DNA of 7,856 nt from Clostridiales bacterium UBA1774 (GCA_002314635.1 DCGQ01000021.1:41424-49279), one strand, 5' to 3'. Counted from the first letter of the stretch, positions 1-5,981 are shown. The notes: a model not told the origin generated them from the letters alone. Made by a program: numbers and translations.

Positions 1-45
1 CTCGATCAGCGCCTGTCCGCCGATGGTTGTACGAAAGTTTGACAT
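1..45 (-). CDS. DUF1385-family protein, N-terminal fragment (cut by window edge)
   Basis: Only the first 15 codons are inside the window. They read MSNFRTTIGGQALIE on the minus strand, with ATG at 43-45. The stretch IGGQALIE matches the conserved N-terminal signature of DUF1385 proteins (usually continuing GVMMRGP), a family of predicted membrane proteins of unknown function common in Firmicutes. A GAGG lies 13 nt and an AGG 5 nt upstream of the ATG, so the RBS is plausible but not textbook. The gene starts 32 nt after the histidine kinase stop with no terminator between them, so it is probably co-transcribed with the two-component system. The family call comes from this short motif and from memory of the family. 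The body of the protein cannot be checked here. Confidence 0.62.
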   Translation of the reverse strand, partial: MSNFRTTIGGQALIE

Positions 46-77
46 ATGTGCCTGTATACCTCGATTTCGGAAATTTC

Positions 78-1583
78 TTACTGCTTCGACACCGGCAGCC
101 GGATGCTCACCACGCAGCCGGTATCGGCGGCGTTTTCAATGTCCAGAATGCCGCCGTGGAGACGGATGATCTCATCGCAGACGCTGAGGCCGATGCCGCT
201 GCCCCGGGCCTTGCTGCTGCCCCGGTAGAACTTCTGCTTCACATAGCCGATCTCATCCGGGGGAATGCCGGGGCCGAAGTCCCGCACCCGGACGGAGACG
301 AAATCCCGACCGGAATCCTGATAGTTTTCCTGCAGGGAGATGGAGACCACTACCCGCTTGCCTGCGCCGCCATGCTTGGCCGCATTGTCCAGAATATTCA
401 GAAATACCTGTTTCAGCCGCTCCGGATCGCCGGGGATAATGGGCATCGGATCATCCGGCGGGGAGTATTCCAGCTGAATGCCCTCCTGCTTCAGCAGCTC
501 GCCGTAGGTGAAAATGGCTTCCTCCAGCTCGGCCTCGATATCCAGCTTCTCGATATTCACGGTGAAGCGCCCACCCTCGATGCGGGTGAACACCAGCAGC
601 TCCTCCACCATATTGCTCAGCCGCCGTGCCTCCTCCAGAATGGTGCTGAGACCTTTTCGGTGCATATCCGGGGACAGGCTGCTGTCGTCGCACAGGGTCT
701 CCGCCCAGCCTGCAATGGCGGTCAGCGGAGTACGCAGCTCATGGGAAACGGAGGAGATAAACTCGGTCTTGACCTTTTCGGAGCGGCCGATCTGGATGGA
801 CATATCGTTGATGGCCGTGACCATCTCGCCGATCTCGTCCTGATACCGGTTCTCGATCTGGCCGCCGTAGCCGCCGTCGGCGATCTGGCGGGTCATGCCC
901 GTCACCTCCCGGATGGGAGCCACGATGCTGCGGATGAAAAACTGGTTGGTCAGGAAGGTCACCAGCAGCAGCGCAAGGCTGATGCCCGCTGCCAGCAGCA
1001 GGTTATAGGCCACCTGCCGATCCACCAGCTTCAGACTGGTCACATAGCGGATCACGCCCACGGTGCGGGTGCCCGCATAGATCAGCGGACTGGAAACGGC
1101 AGCGATCCGCTCCCCGGTGGCGGGGTCCTTTCCCAGCCATGTGCAGATCTTTCCGGTCTCCAGCGCCTGGGCAATATCCTCCGTGCCGGGCATGATACCG
1201 GCAGTCAGACCATAGGTGGAGACCTCGATGCGCCCGGTGGTACTGATGAACTGCAGCTCCAGCCGATCCCGCTCGTCAAACAGGCTGGTGTATTTATAGG
1301 CGCTCTGGTAATACTCCGCATAGGTGCGGGTCACATAATTGGCGAAGAAATCCGCGCTGGAGGAAGCCTTGGCCTCCAGCGTATTGCGGACGCCGTTGTA
1401 GTAATAGCCGCTGATGGCCACCGTACAGGCTCCCAGCGCTACCAGCACCAGCACCAGCATCACCGCCATGCTCTTCACCATCCAGCGAGCCTGCAGACCG
1501 TGGGGCAGAAGGTCCGGCAGATGGGGCAGGCGGAGCTGCATCTTCCGCTTCTTCCGGTGTTTCAGACGGTTCAGAAGCCCCAT
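78..1583 (-). CDS. Membrane sensor histidine kinase (HAMP, HisKA, HATPase)
   Basis: A 501-residue transmembrane sensor kinase that should autophosphorylate on His and pass the phosphate to the adjacent regulator. Visible order: a very basic N-terminal tail (1-37), TM1 about 38-58, an extracytoplasmic sensor region of about 135 residues that looks Cache/PAS-like, TM2 about 194-215, a HAMP-like segment to about 268, an H-box (SVSHELRTPLTA) with phospho-acceptor His281, an N-box with Asn400 (NILDNAAKHG), a G1-type box (DFGPGIP), an F-box (KFYRG) and a G2 box (GSGIGL). All catalytic motifs look intact. The ATG at 1583 overlaps the regulator's stop by 13 nt, which suggests translational coupling. 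It has no clear Shine-Dalgarno, so internal starts at Met15 or Met35 are possible. The architecture is PhoR/WalK-like. The signal sensed cannot be read from the sequence. Confidence 0.93.
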   Translation of the reverse strand: MGLLNRLKHRKKRKMQLRLPHLPDLLPHGLQARWMVKSMAVMLVLVLVALGACTVAISGYYYNGVRNTLEAKASSSADFFANYVTRTYAEYYQSAYKYTSLFDERDRLELQFISTTGRIEVSTYGLTAGIMPGTEDIAQALETGKICTWLGKDPATGERIAAVSSPLIYAGTRTVGVIRYVTSLKLVDRQVAYNLLLAAGISLALLLVTFLTNQFFIRSIVAPIREVTGMTRQIADGGYGGQIENRYQDEIGEMVTAINDMSIQIGRSEKVKTEFISSVSHELRTPLTAIAGWAETLCDDSSLSPDMHRKGLSTILEEARRLSNMVEELLVFTRIEGGRFTVNIEKLDIEAELEEAIFTYGELLKQEGIQLEYSPPDDPMPIIPGDPERLKQVFLNILDNAAKHGGAGKRVVVSISLQENYQDSGRDFVSVRVRDFGPGIPPDEIGYVKQKFYRGSSKARGSGIGLSVCDEIIRLHGGILDIENAADTGCVVSIRLPVSKQ

Positions 1584-2269
1584 TTATAACCGTAGCCCCA
1601 CACGGTACTGATGCAGCTGGGATCCTGCGGGTCGTCCTCCACCTTCAGGCGCAGGCGGCGGATGTTCACATCCACGATCTTCAAATCCCCGTTGTAGTCC
1701 GAACCCCAAACCGCATTCAGGATTTCTTCCCGGCTCAGCGCCTTGCCCGGATTCTCCATGAACAGCTTGACAATGGCATACTCCACCTGCGTCAGCTTAA
1801 TGCGCTCGCCGTTCTTTTCCAGCGACCGGTTCCGGTCGTTGAGGCGGAACGCGCCCCGCACCAGAATGCCCGGATTCGGCGCTGCGGCGGCTTCGTCCCC
1901 GCCCACGCGGCGGTACAGCGCGTCCACCCTCGCGGTCAGCTCCGCAATGGAGGCCAGCGGCTTGGTCACATAGTCGTCGGCCCCGGTCATCAGGCCGGTG
2001 ACCTTGTCCATCTCCTGCGTCCGTGCAGTGAGCATGATAATGCCCATCTTATTGCCGGAGGCGCGGATCTTCCGGCAGACCTCAAACCCGTCGGTATCCG
2101 GCAGCATCACGTCCAGCAGCGCCACCTTGATATCCGGATTCTCCCGGATCTGCTCAAAGGCCTCCGCTCCGGAGCCTGCTTCCAGCGGCTCATACCCGGA
2201 GCGTTTCAGATTGATCACAAGGAAGCTGCGAATGGCAACTTCGTCCTCTAATACCAGAACTTTTTTCAT
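1571..2269 (-). CDS. OmpR/PhoB-family response regulator
   Basis: A 232-residue DNA-binding response regulator, the cognate partner of the kinase encoded just downstream. The receiver domain (about 1-120) has the acidic pocket Glu8-Asp9-Glu10, phospho-acceptor Asp53 (LLDVMLPDTDG), the switch residue Thr81 (IMLTAR) and the conserved Lys103-Pro104. A winged-helix output domain (about 135-232) ends with the typical WGYGYKWGF. Length is normal for the family. The start at 2269 is preceded by AGGGAG 8 nt upstream and by a sigma-A-type promoter, so it heads the minus-strand operon. It is divergent from the ECF transporter gene across a 200-bp spacer, and phosphorylated regulator could act on both promoters (inference). 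The regulon and orthology to PhoB, WalR or another named regulator cannot be decided from the sequence. Confidence 0.95.
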   Translation of the reverse strand: MKKVLVLEDEVAIRSFLVINLKRSGYEPLEAGSGAEAFEQIRENPDIKVALLDVMLPDTDGFEVCRKIRASGNKMGIIMLTARTQEMDKVTGLMTGADDYVTKPLASIAELTARVDALYRRVGGDEAAAAPNPGILVRGAFRLNDRNRSLEKNGERIKLTQVEYAIVKLFMENPGKALSREEILNAVWGSDYNGDLKIVDVNIRRLRLKVEDDPQDPSCISTVWGYGYKWGF

Positions 2270-2336
2270 ATGGAGAACTCCCTGCGTTTGATATTCATAT
2301 CGGAGTGCTTCCGAATAACTGCATTTTCCTGATTAC

Positions 2337-2365
2337 ATTATGCCCCTTTTTTCCTTTTCCGTCAA
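2337..2365 (-). promoter_or_regulatory. Sigma-A-type promoter of the two-component operon
   Basis: Read on the minus strand, TTGACG (2360-2365) and CATAAT (2337-2342) are separated by 17 nt. Transcription should begin near 2330, giving a leader of about 60 nt before the regulator ATG at 2269. The leader contains a perfect dyad GATAT-TC-ATATC (2290-2301) and a small hairpin (2300-2305 with 2309-2314). Confidence 0.6.
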
Positions 2366-2377
2366 GCAAGGTTTTCC

Positions 2378-2406
2378 TTTACAAGCGCCGGAATTACAGA
2401 TATAAT
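2378..2406 (+). promoter_or_regulatory. Sigma-A-type promoter of the ECF S component-coaX operon
   Basis: TTTACA (2378-2383), a 17-nt spacer and a perfect TATAAT (2401-2406). Transcription should begin near 2413. Its -35 box is only 12 bp from the -35 box of the divergent regulator promoter, so the two polymerases could interfere or share an operator. Confidence 0.72.
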
Positions 2407-2454
2407 ATTCCTGCTTCAAATCACGCGCCGCACCCGCCGAAGCGGGGCGACAGC

Positions 2455-2460
2455 AGGAGG
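2455..2460 (+). promoter_or_regulatory. Ribosome binding site deciding the S-component start
   Basis: AGGAGG lies 9 nt before the ATG at 2470. Another ATG at 2463, in a different frame, sits only 2 nt from the RBS and is too close to be used well. A GC-rich hairpin (CCCGC 2433-2437 with GCGGG 2442-2446, loop CGAA) lies just upstream. Confidence 0.7.
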
Positions 2461-2469
2461 TAATGTATC

Positions 2470-3066
2470 ATGTCCAATCGCCGCAAAGCGTCCCAGGAAA
2501 CGCAGAAGCTCACCGGGACAGCGATCCTCGCAGCCATCATCGTGGTTCTCACCGTTTTCTGCACCTTCATCAAGTTCGGCCCCTTCTCCATCACGCTGGC
2601 ACTGGCCCCCATCATCATCGGCGGCGCGGTGTACGGCGCGGCTACCGGCGCGCTGCTGGGCGGCGTGTTCGGTCTCATTGTGCTGCTCACCGGCATTCTT
2701 GGCTGGGACGGCGGCACCGTCATGTATCTGATGAGCATGAGCGCCATCGGAACCGTGCTGATCTGTCTGGTCAAGGGCGCTGCCGCAGGCTGGCTGGCCT
2801 CGCTGGTCTGCCGAGCCATCGGCAAAAAGAGTACCCTGGCCGGGGTGATTTGCGGCGGCATCGTCTGCCCCGTGGTGAACACCGGTCTGTTCGTACTGGG
2901 CATGATGGTCTTTTTCATGGACACCCTCAGCGGCTGGGCAGGCGGTCAGAATCTGCTGGCCTATGTGGTCCTCGGCCTCTGCGGTGTGAACTTCCTTGTG
3001 GAGCTGGCCGTGAACCTGCTCCTTTCCGCCGCCATCACGCGGATTTTAAAGGTTGTCAAAAAGTAA
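2470..3066 (+). CDS. ECF transporter S component, probably for pantothenate
   Basis: A 198-residue, very hydrophobic membrane protein with a short charged N-terminus (1-13) and about six predicted membrane segments. Length and hydropathy fit the substrate-binding S component of an energy-coupling-factor vitamin transporter. It would need the EcfA/A'/T energizing module encoded elsewhere. The first helix carries Ala18-xxx-Ala22, the type of small-residue motif that S components use to contact EcfT. A region around residues 150-162 (MDTLSGWAGGQN) is the kind of polar loop seen near the ligand site. The gene is followed by type III pantothenate kinase with 71 nt between them and no competing promoter, so pantothenate (a PanT-like role) is the most likely substrate. 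That specificity is inferred from context only; another vitamin or a precursor remains possible. Confidence 0.85.
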   Translation: MSNRRKASQETQKLTGTAILAAIIVVLTVFCTFIKFGPFSITLALAPIIIGGAVYGAATGALLGGVFGLIVLLTGILGWDGGTVMYLMSMSAIGTVLICLVKGAAAGWLASLVCRAIGKKSTLAGVICGGIVCPVVNTGLFVLGMMVFFMDTLSGWAGGQNLLAYVVLGLCGVNFLVELAVNLLLSAAITRILKVVKK

Positions 3067-3071
3067 ATACA

Positions 3072-3120
3072 CAAATCATGATGAATGGGAGGCGCTGCGG
3101 CGCTCTCCATTCATCATTTG
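3072..3120 (+). repeat. Long imperfect palindrome between S component and coaX
   Basis: ATGATGAATGG (3078-3088) pairs perfectly with CCATTCATCAT (3107-3117). The stem continues inward as GAGGCGC (3089-3095) against GCGCTCT (3100-3106) with one A-C mismatch and two G-U pairs, closing on a TGCG loop. It therefore forms an 18-bp hairpin, extendable by CAA/TTG across a two-base bulge. No U-tract follows, so it is not a standard terminator. It may be a REP-like or MITE-like palindromic unit or an mRNA-processing hairpin. The coaX RBS begins about 7 nt after it. Confidence 0.6.
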
Positions 3121-3137
3121 CAATTCGGAGGTATACC

Positions 3138-3917
3138 ATGGTACTGGCATTTGATATCGGCAACACCAACATCGTACTGGGCGGCTTCGAGGGAGAAAAG
3201 ACGGTTTTTCTCACCCGGATCTCCACCAGTCTGGACAAAACGGAAGCGGAATACGCGGTTCTGGTGAAGAATCTGCTGGAGATCTACAAAATCGACCTCC
3301 GGAGCATCGAAGGGGGCATCATCTCCTCCGTGGTGCCGCCGCTGAACAACATCATGAGTCAGGTGATGGAGCTGATCACCGGCATCCGTCCGCTGGTGGT
3401 AGGCCCCGGCATCCGAACCGGCCTGAACATCGCCCACGGCGACCCCCGGGAGCTGGGCGCCGATCTGGTCGTGGCTGCGGTGGCTGCGCTGCAGAAGTAT
3501 CCCAAGCCGCAGATCATTCTGGACATGGGCACCGCCACCACCTTCTCCGTTATAGACCGCAGCGGCGTGTTTCAGGGCGTGATCATTTACCCGGGCGTGA
3601 AGGTGTCCTTCGATTCCCTTTCCAGCCGCACCGCCCAGCTTCCCCGCATCTCCTTTGACGATCCGGGCAAGGTCATCGGCTCCACCAGCGTGGACAGTAT
3701 GCAGTCCGGCCTGATCTACGGCAACGCCGCCATGGTGGACGGACTGGTGGACCGCATCGAAGCCGAGCTGGGCGACACCTGCACCGTCATCGCCACCGGC
3801 GGCCTCAGCACCAAGATCGTCCCCCACTGCAAAAAGCAGGTGATTTTGGACGAAGACCTGCTGCTGGACGGTCTGCGGATTCTGTACGAAAAGAACCGGA
3901 AGCCGAAGAGAATGTGA
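3138..3917 (+). CDS. coaX: Type III pantothenate kinase
   Basis: A 259-residue cytoplasmic ASKHA-fold kinase for the first step of coenzyme A synthesis: pantothenate plus ATP gives 4'-phosphopantothenate. Visible motifs are the N-terminal phosphate-binding DIGNTN (Asp6-Asn11), PGIRTGL, GADLV with Asp109 (the expected catalytic acid), DMGTATT (129-135), the following IIYPG, and ATGGLS near the C-terminus. Length is typical. The frame is open far upstream, but the start is fixed by GGAG 7 nt before ATG 3138, with the DIGNT motif right after it. Type III enzymes are known to be dimeric, to need a monovalent cation and to be insensitive to CoA feedback. Co-transcription with the S component suggests uptake coupled to trapping by phosphorylation. 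Confidence 0.96.
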   Translation: MVLAFDIGNTNIVLGGFEGEKTVFLTRISTSLDKTEAEYAVLVKNLLEIYKIDLRSIEGGIISSVVPPLNNIMSQVMELITGIRPLVVGPGIRTGLNIAHGDPRELGADLVVAAVAALQKYPKPQIILDMGTATTFSVIDRSGVFQGVIIYPGVKVSFDSLSSRTAQLPRISFDDPGKVIGSTSVDSMQSGLIYGNAAMVDGLVDRIEAELGDTCTVIATGGLSTKIVPHCKKQVILDEDLLLDGLRILYEKNRKPKRM

Positions 3918-3921
3918 TTTT

Positions 3922-3956
3922 GAAAGGAACGGCAGGCATTCTGCCGTTCCTTTTTT
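3922..3956 (+). terminator. Intrinsic terminator after coaX
   Basis: AAAGGAACGGCAG (3923-3935) pairs perfectly with CTGCCGTTCCTTT (3941-3953) around a GCATT loop, and six T residues follow the GC part of the stem. It sits 5 nt past the coaX stop and should end the S component-coaX transcript. Confidence 0.93.
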
Positions 3957-3971
3957 GAGTGGAGGAATCCG

Positions 3972-4061
3972 ATGAGCTACTGCACCTGTCTTGCATCGGA
4001 CCGGGAGCTGCCGGAAAAACCGCATCCGGAGTTTCGCCGCGTGAAAATCGTGAACGACTGA
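3972..4061 (+). CDS. Micro-ORF of 29 residues, unrecognised; possibly a gene remnant
   Basis: The ATG at 3972 is preceded by a strong GGAGGA (3961-3966) 5 nt upstream. The frame closes at TGA 4059-4061 and encodes 29 residues starting MSYCTCLASDRELPEKP. It has two close Cys (positions 4 and 6), then a charged Pro/Glu segment and a basic end, with no hydrophobic helix or leader-peptide signal. It starts just past the U-tract of the coaX terminator, so it would depend on readthrough, and I see no promoter of its own. It could be a real small protein or the N-terminus of a longer protein lost by deletion. The strong RBS argues for past or present translation. I do not recognise a family with confidence. 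Confidence 0.35.
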   Translation: MSYCTCLASDRELPEKPHPEFRRVKIVND

Positions 4062-4098
4062 AATACGCCGTATAATTCCGGAATTTCTGTCCATACTT
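4048..4098 (+). promoter_or_regulatory. Candidate promoter(s) for the M23 peptidase gene
   Basis: Two readings overlap. A sigma-A reading has a perfect TATAAT (4071-4076) with a poor -35 TCGTGA 17 nt upstream. A sporulation-sigma reading has GTATAAT (4070-4076), 15 nt, then CATACTT (4092-4098), which resembles the ATA-N16/18-CATA pattern of sigma-E/sigma-G promoters. In the second case transcription would begin about 25 nt before the ATG at 4131. I cannot tell which is used. Confidence 0.4.
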
Positions 4099-4130
4099 CC
4101 CTCAGTAACCGAAATACGGGGGTGTATAGT

Positions 4131-4862
4131 ATGGATAAGAACTCAAGGGACGGATTTCTGCGTCGGGCGCTCCGCTTTATCGGCGACCGGGCATTTTATC
4201 TGGTACTGTTTCTCTGCGTGGCAGTGATCGGCATTACCGCATGGATCTTTTCCGCCGCGCTGGAAACCACCAAGCCGAAGGAATCCGCCCAGCCCAGCCT
4301 CAGCGCCCGGAGCACACCGGCGGCCTATGAGCAGGACTGGGACTGGATGCCGGTCAGCGTACCCACCGACGACCCGGAGCCGGTAACGGAGCCGGAGCCG
4401 GATACCGCGGAGCCGGTGGAAATTCTGATCCCGGAGGAAACCGTGGAGACCATCGCGCAGGTATTCGCGTGGCCCCTCACCGGGGAGATCTGCGCCGGGT
4501 ACAGCGTGGACGCGCTGCAGTATGACCCCACTATGGCGGACTGGCGCACCCATGCGGGTCTGGACATCGAGGCAGAGAAGGGTGACAAGGTGATGGCCGC
4601 GGCGGACGGCACGGTGGAGCGCATCTACGCCGATCCCATGTACGGCACCACGCTGATTCTCAGCCACGGCGGCGGACTTCGCAGCATCTACTGCAATCTG
4701 GCCGCCACCCCCACCGTGGAGGAGGGGGACAGCGTTACGCTGGGTCAGGTCATCGGCTCCGTCGGCGGCACGGCGGACGCGGAGGTGGGGCAGGTGAGCC
4801 ACCTGCACTTTGCCATGACGCTGGACGAGCTGAAGGTAAACCCCGGCGAATTTCTGCCATGA
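4131..4862 (+). CDS. Membrane-anchored M23/LytM metallopeptidase, SpoIIQ-like
   Basis: A 243-residue protein with a basic N-terminus, one membrane anchor (about 22-44), a Pro/Glu/Asp-rich extracytoplasmic linker (about 75-110) and a C-terminal LytM domain. The zinc ligands are present: His141 and Asp145 in HAGLD, and His224 and His226 in HLH, so it should be an active peptidoglycan endopeptidase. The layout (single anchor, short linker, one LytM domain, DWRTH before the HxxxD motif) resembles clostridial SpoIIQ, which joins SpoIIIAH in the engulfment channel and often keeps an active site unlike the Bacillus subtilis protein. I chose ATG 4131, placed 8 nt after GGGGG, over the in-frame GTG at 4122. 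No spoIID, spoIIID or mreB is seen nearby, so SpoIIQ identity is tentative; a general cell-wall hydrolase is the alternative. Confidence 0.88.
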   Translation: MDKNSRDGFLRRALRFIGDRAFYLVLFLCVAVIGITAWIFSAALETTKPKESAQPSLSARSTPAAYEQDWDWMPVSVPTDDPEPVTEPEPDTAEPVEILIPEETVETIAQVFAWPLTGEICAGYSVDALQYDPTMADWRTHAGLDIEAEKGDKVMAAADGTVERIYADPMYGTTLILSHGGGLRSIYCNLAATPTVEEGDSVTLGQVIGSVGGTADAEVGQVSHLHFAMTLDELKVNPGEFLP

Positions 4863-4868
4863 ATCTCA

Positions 4869-4917
4869 AAGAGGCTGCTCCCGGTGCTGCGGAGTGGCCT
4901 CTTACTCTTGTGTATTC
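4869..4917 (+). terminator. Probable terminator after the M23 peptidase
   Basis: AGAGGCTGCTCC (4870-4881) pairs over all 12 positions (two of them G-U) with GGAGTGGCCTCT (4891-4902), with one more A-T outside (4869/4903) and a 9-nt loop. A T-rich but interrupted tail follows (TTACTCTTGTGTATT). It begins 7 nt after the peptidase stop. The imperfect U-tract makes it weaker than the other terminators here. Confidence 0.55.
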
Positions 4918-4936
4918 CGTCATTTCGGGTTATACT
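4908..4936 (+). promoter_or_regulatory. Candidate promoter for the transglutaminase-like gene
   Basis: TTGTGT (4908-4913), a 17-nt spacer and TATACT (4931-4936). The -10 is good (5 of 6) and the -35 is weak (3 of 6). It follows directly on the hairpin at 4869-4903 and would start RNA near 4943, just before an SD-like GGTGATG (4943-4949) and the ATG at 4955. Confidence 0.4.
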
Positions 4937-4954
4937 GCCTGCGGTGATGAAAAA

Positions 4955-5980
4955 ATGCAGGACTGGTATTATTCCCACATGTCCAAGCCGATGCAGGCGG
5001 CGTATCATGATTTTCTGACCGGGCTGACCGGGCTGACTGCCCTGTCGCCCCGGTTCCCCGTGACCCGGCTCAGCGGCGAGGAGCTGCAGCGGGTGTTCTT
5101 TCTCCTGCGGCTGGACCATCCGGAGCTGTTCTGGGCGGTGAGCTTCCGCTATTCCTACTATGAGGACGCAAGCCATGTGCTGGCGGAACCGGAGTATCTG
5201 ATGGACAAAAACAAGCTGCGGGAGCATCAGAAGGCCATGCAGTCCCGCAGTGAAAAGCTGCTGCGCCCCGCCCGGAGTCTGTCCCCGTGGGAGCAGGAGC
5301 AGTATATCCACGATTTCATCTGTGAAAATATCACCTATGACAAGCTGAAAAAGCCCTATTCCCACGAGATCATCGGCGCACTGGGACAGGGTGTGGCGGT
5401 GTGCGAGGGCATTGCCAAGTCGGTAAAGCTGCTGTGCGACGGACTGGGACTTCCCTGCATCATCGCCCTCAGCGACGCCAACCCGGAAAAGGGCATCAAA
5501 TACCGCCATGTGTGGAACGTGGTGGAGCTGGGCGGCCGCTGGTATCATCTGGACGCTACCTTTGACAACTCTCTCACCCGCGCCGACCCGGAAAGCGGCA
5601 TCCGCTACGATTACTTCAATCTGGATGACGCCCGCTTTTTCCGGGATCACGAACCGCTGATCGCCCCCGCGCCCGCCTGCACCGACGGGGACGGGTTCTG
5701 GTATCGGCAGAAGAAGCTGAGCTTCACCAAGCCGGAGGATGTGCAAAACCGGGCAAAGCAGGCGGCAAAAAAGGGGAAGGTGCTGACCTTCCACTGGCGG
5801 GGCGGCTACCTGACCCGGGAGACCCTGCAGGAGCTTCTGGCGCTGCTGAACGCCGTGGGTGAGGAAGCGGGCAAACCGGCCCGGATCGCGCTGAACTGGC
5901 CGCAGGCGGTGCTGCGGGTCCGCTTCGACCGGGACGCGGCCGTGACCATGGAAAACCCGGCAGCGGATGCAGAGGACTGA
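4955..5980 (+). CDS. Transglutaminase-like (papain-fold) domain protein, cytoplasmic
   Basis: A 341-residue protein with a transglutaminase-core fold. The Cys-His-Asp triad is visible: Cys150 in GVAVCEGIAKSVKLLCD, His185 in YRHVWNVVELGGRWYHLD, and Asp200 in the same stretch. Such domains act as proteases, transglutaminases or amidases; the substrate is unknown. An N-terminal region (about 10-110, including DHPELFWAVSF) and a C-terminal region of about 90 residues flank the core, a layout I associate with clostridial transglutaminase-like proteins, most of which are secreted. Here no signal peptide or membrane segment is visible. The frame is open to an ATG at 4859 that overlaps the peptidase stop as ATGA, but that start has no RBS and its first 32 codons coincide with a hairpin and a promoter-like sequence. 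ATG 4955, with GGTGATG upstream, is preferred, at moderate confidence. Confidence 0.85.
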   Translation: MQDWYYSHMSKPMQAAYHDFLTGLTGLTALSPRFPVTRLSGEELQRVFFLLRLDHPELFWAVSFRYSYYEDASHVLAEPEYLMDKNKLREHQKAMQSRSEKLLRPARSLSPWEQEQYIHDFICENITYDKLKKPYSHEIIGALGQGVAVCEGIAKSVKLLCDGLGLPCIIALSDANPEKGIKYRHVWNVVELGGRWYHLDATFDNSLTRADPESGIRYDYFNLDDARFFRDHEPLIAPAPACTDGDGFWYRQKKLSFTKPEDVQNRAKQAAKKGKVLTFHWRGGYLTRETLQELLALLNAVGEEAGKPARIALNWPQAVLRVRFDRDAAVTMENPAADAED

Positions 5981-5981
5981 A

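Noticed and set aside
64..74. Short palindrome ATTTC-G-GAAAT between the kinase stop and the next gene
   Set aside because: The stem is only 5 bp of AT-rich sequence with no U-tract. It is too weak for a terminator and common by chance.
27..1589. A 520-codon open frame on the plus strand opposite the histidine kinase
   Set aside because: It is a GC-driven shadow. The minus strand carries every kinase motif in order, and the plus-strand product is His/Gln/Gly-rich with no recognisable domain or RBS.
2413..2454. Possible riboswitch in the leader of the ECF S-component operon
   Set aside because: Only one small hairpin with a bulge (2429-2449) is visible in about 57 nt of leader. No known riboswitch core is present.
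2463..3137. Upstream in-frame extension of coaX that would give a 484-residue protein starting at ATG 2463
   Set aside because: This part overlaps the S-component gene in another frame, is rich in Arg and His as expected of a shadow, and the 2463 ATG is only 2 nt from the RBS. coaX has its own RBS and start at 3138.
3114..4094. A 326-codon open frame on the minus strand across coaX
   Set aside because: It lies opposite an unmistakable pantothenate kinase and crosses a strong intrinsic terminator. The product has no domain signature.
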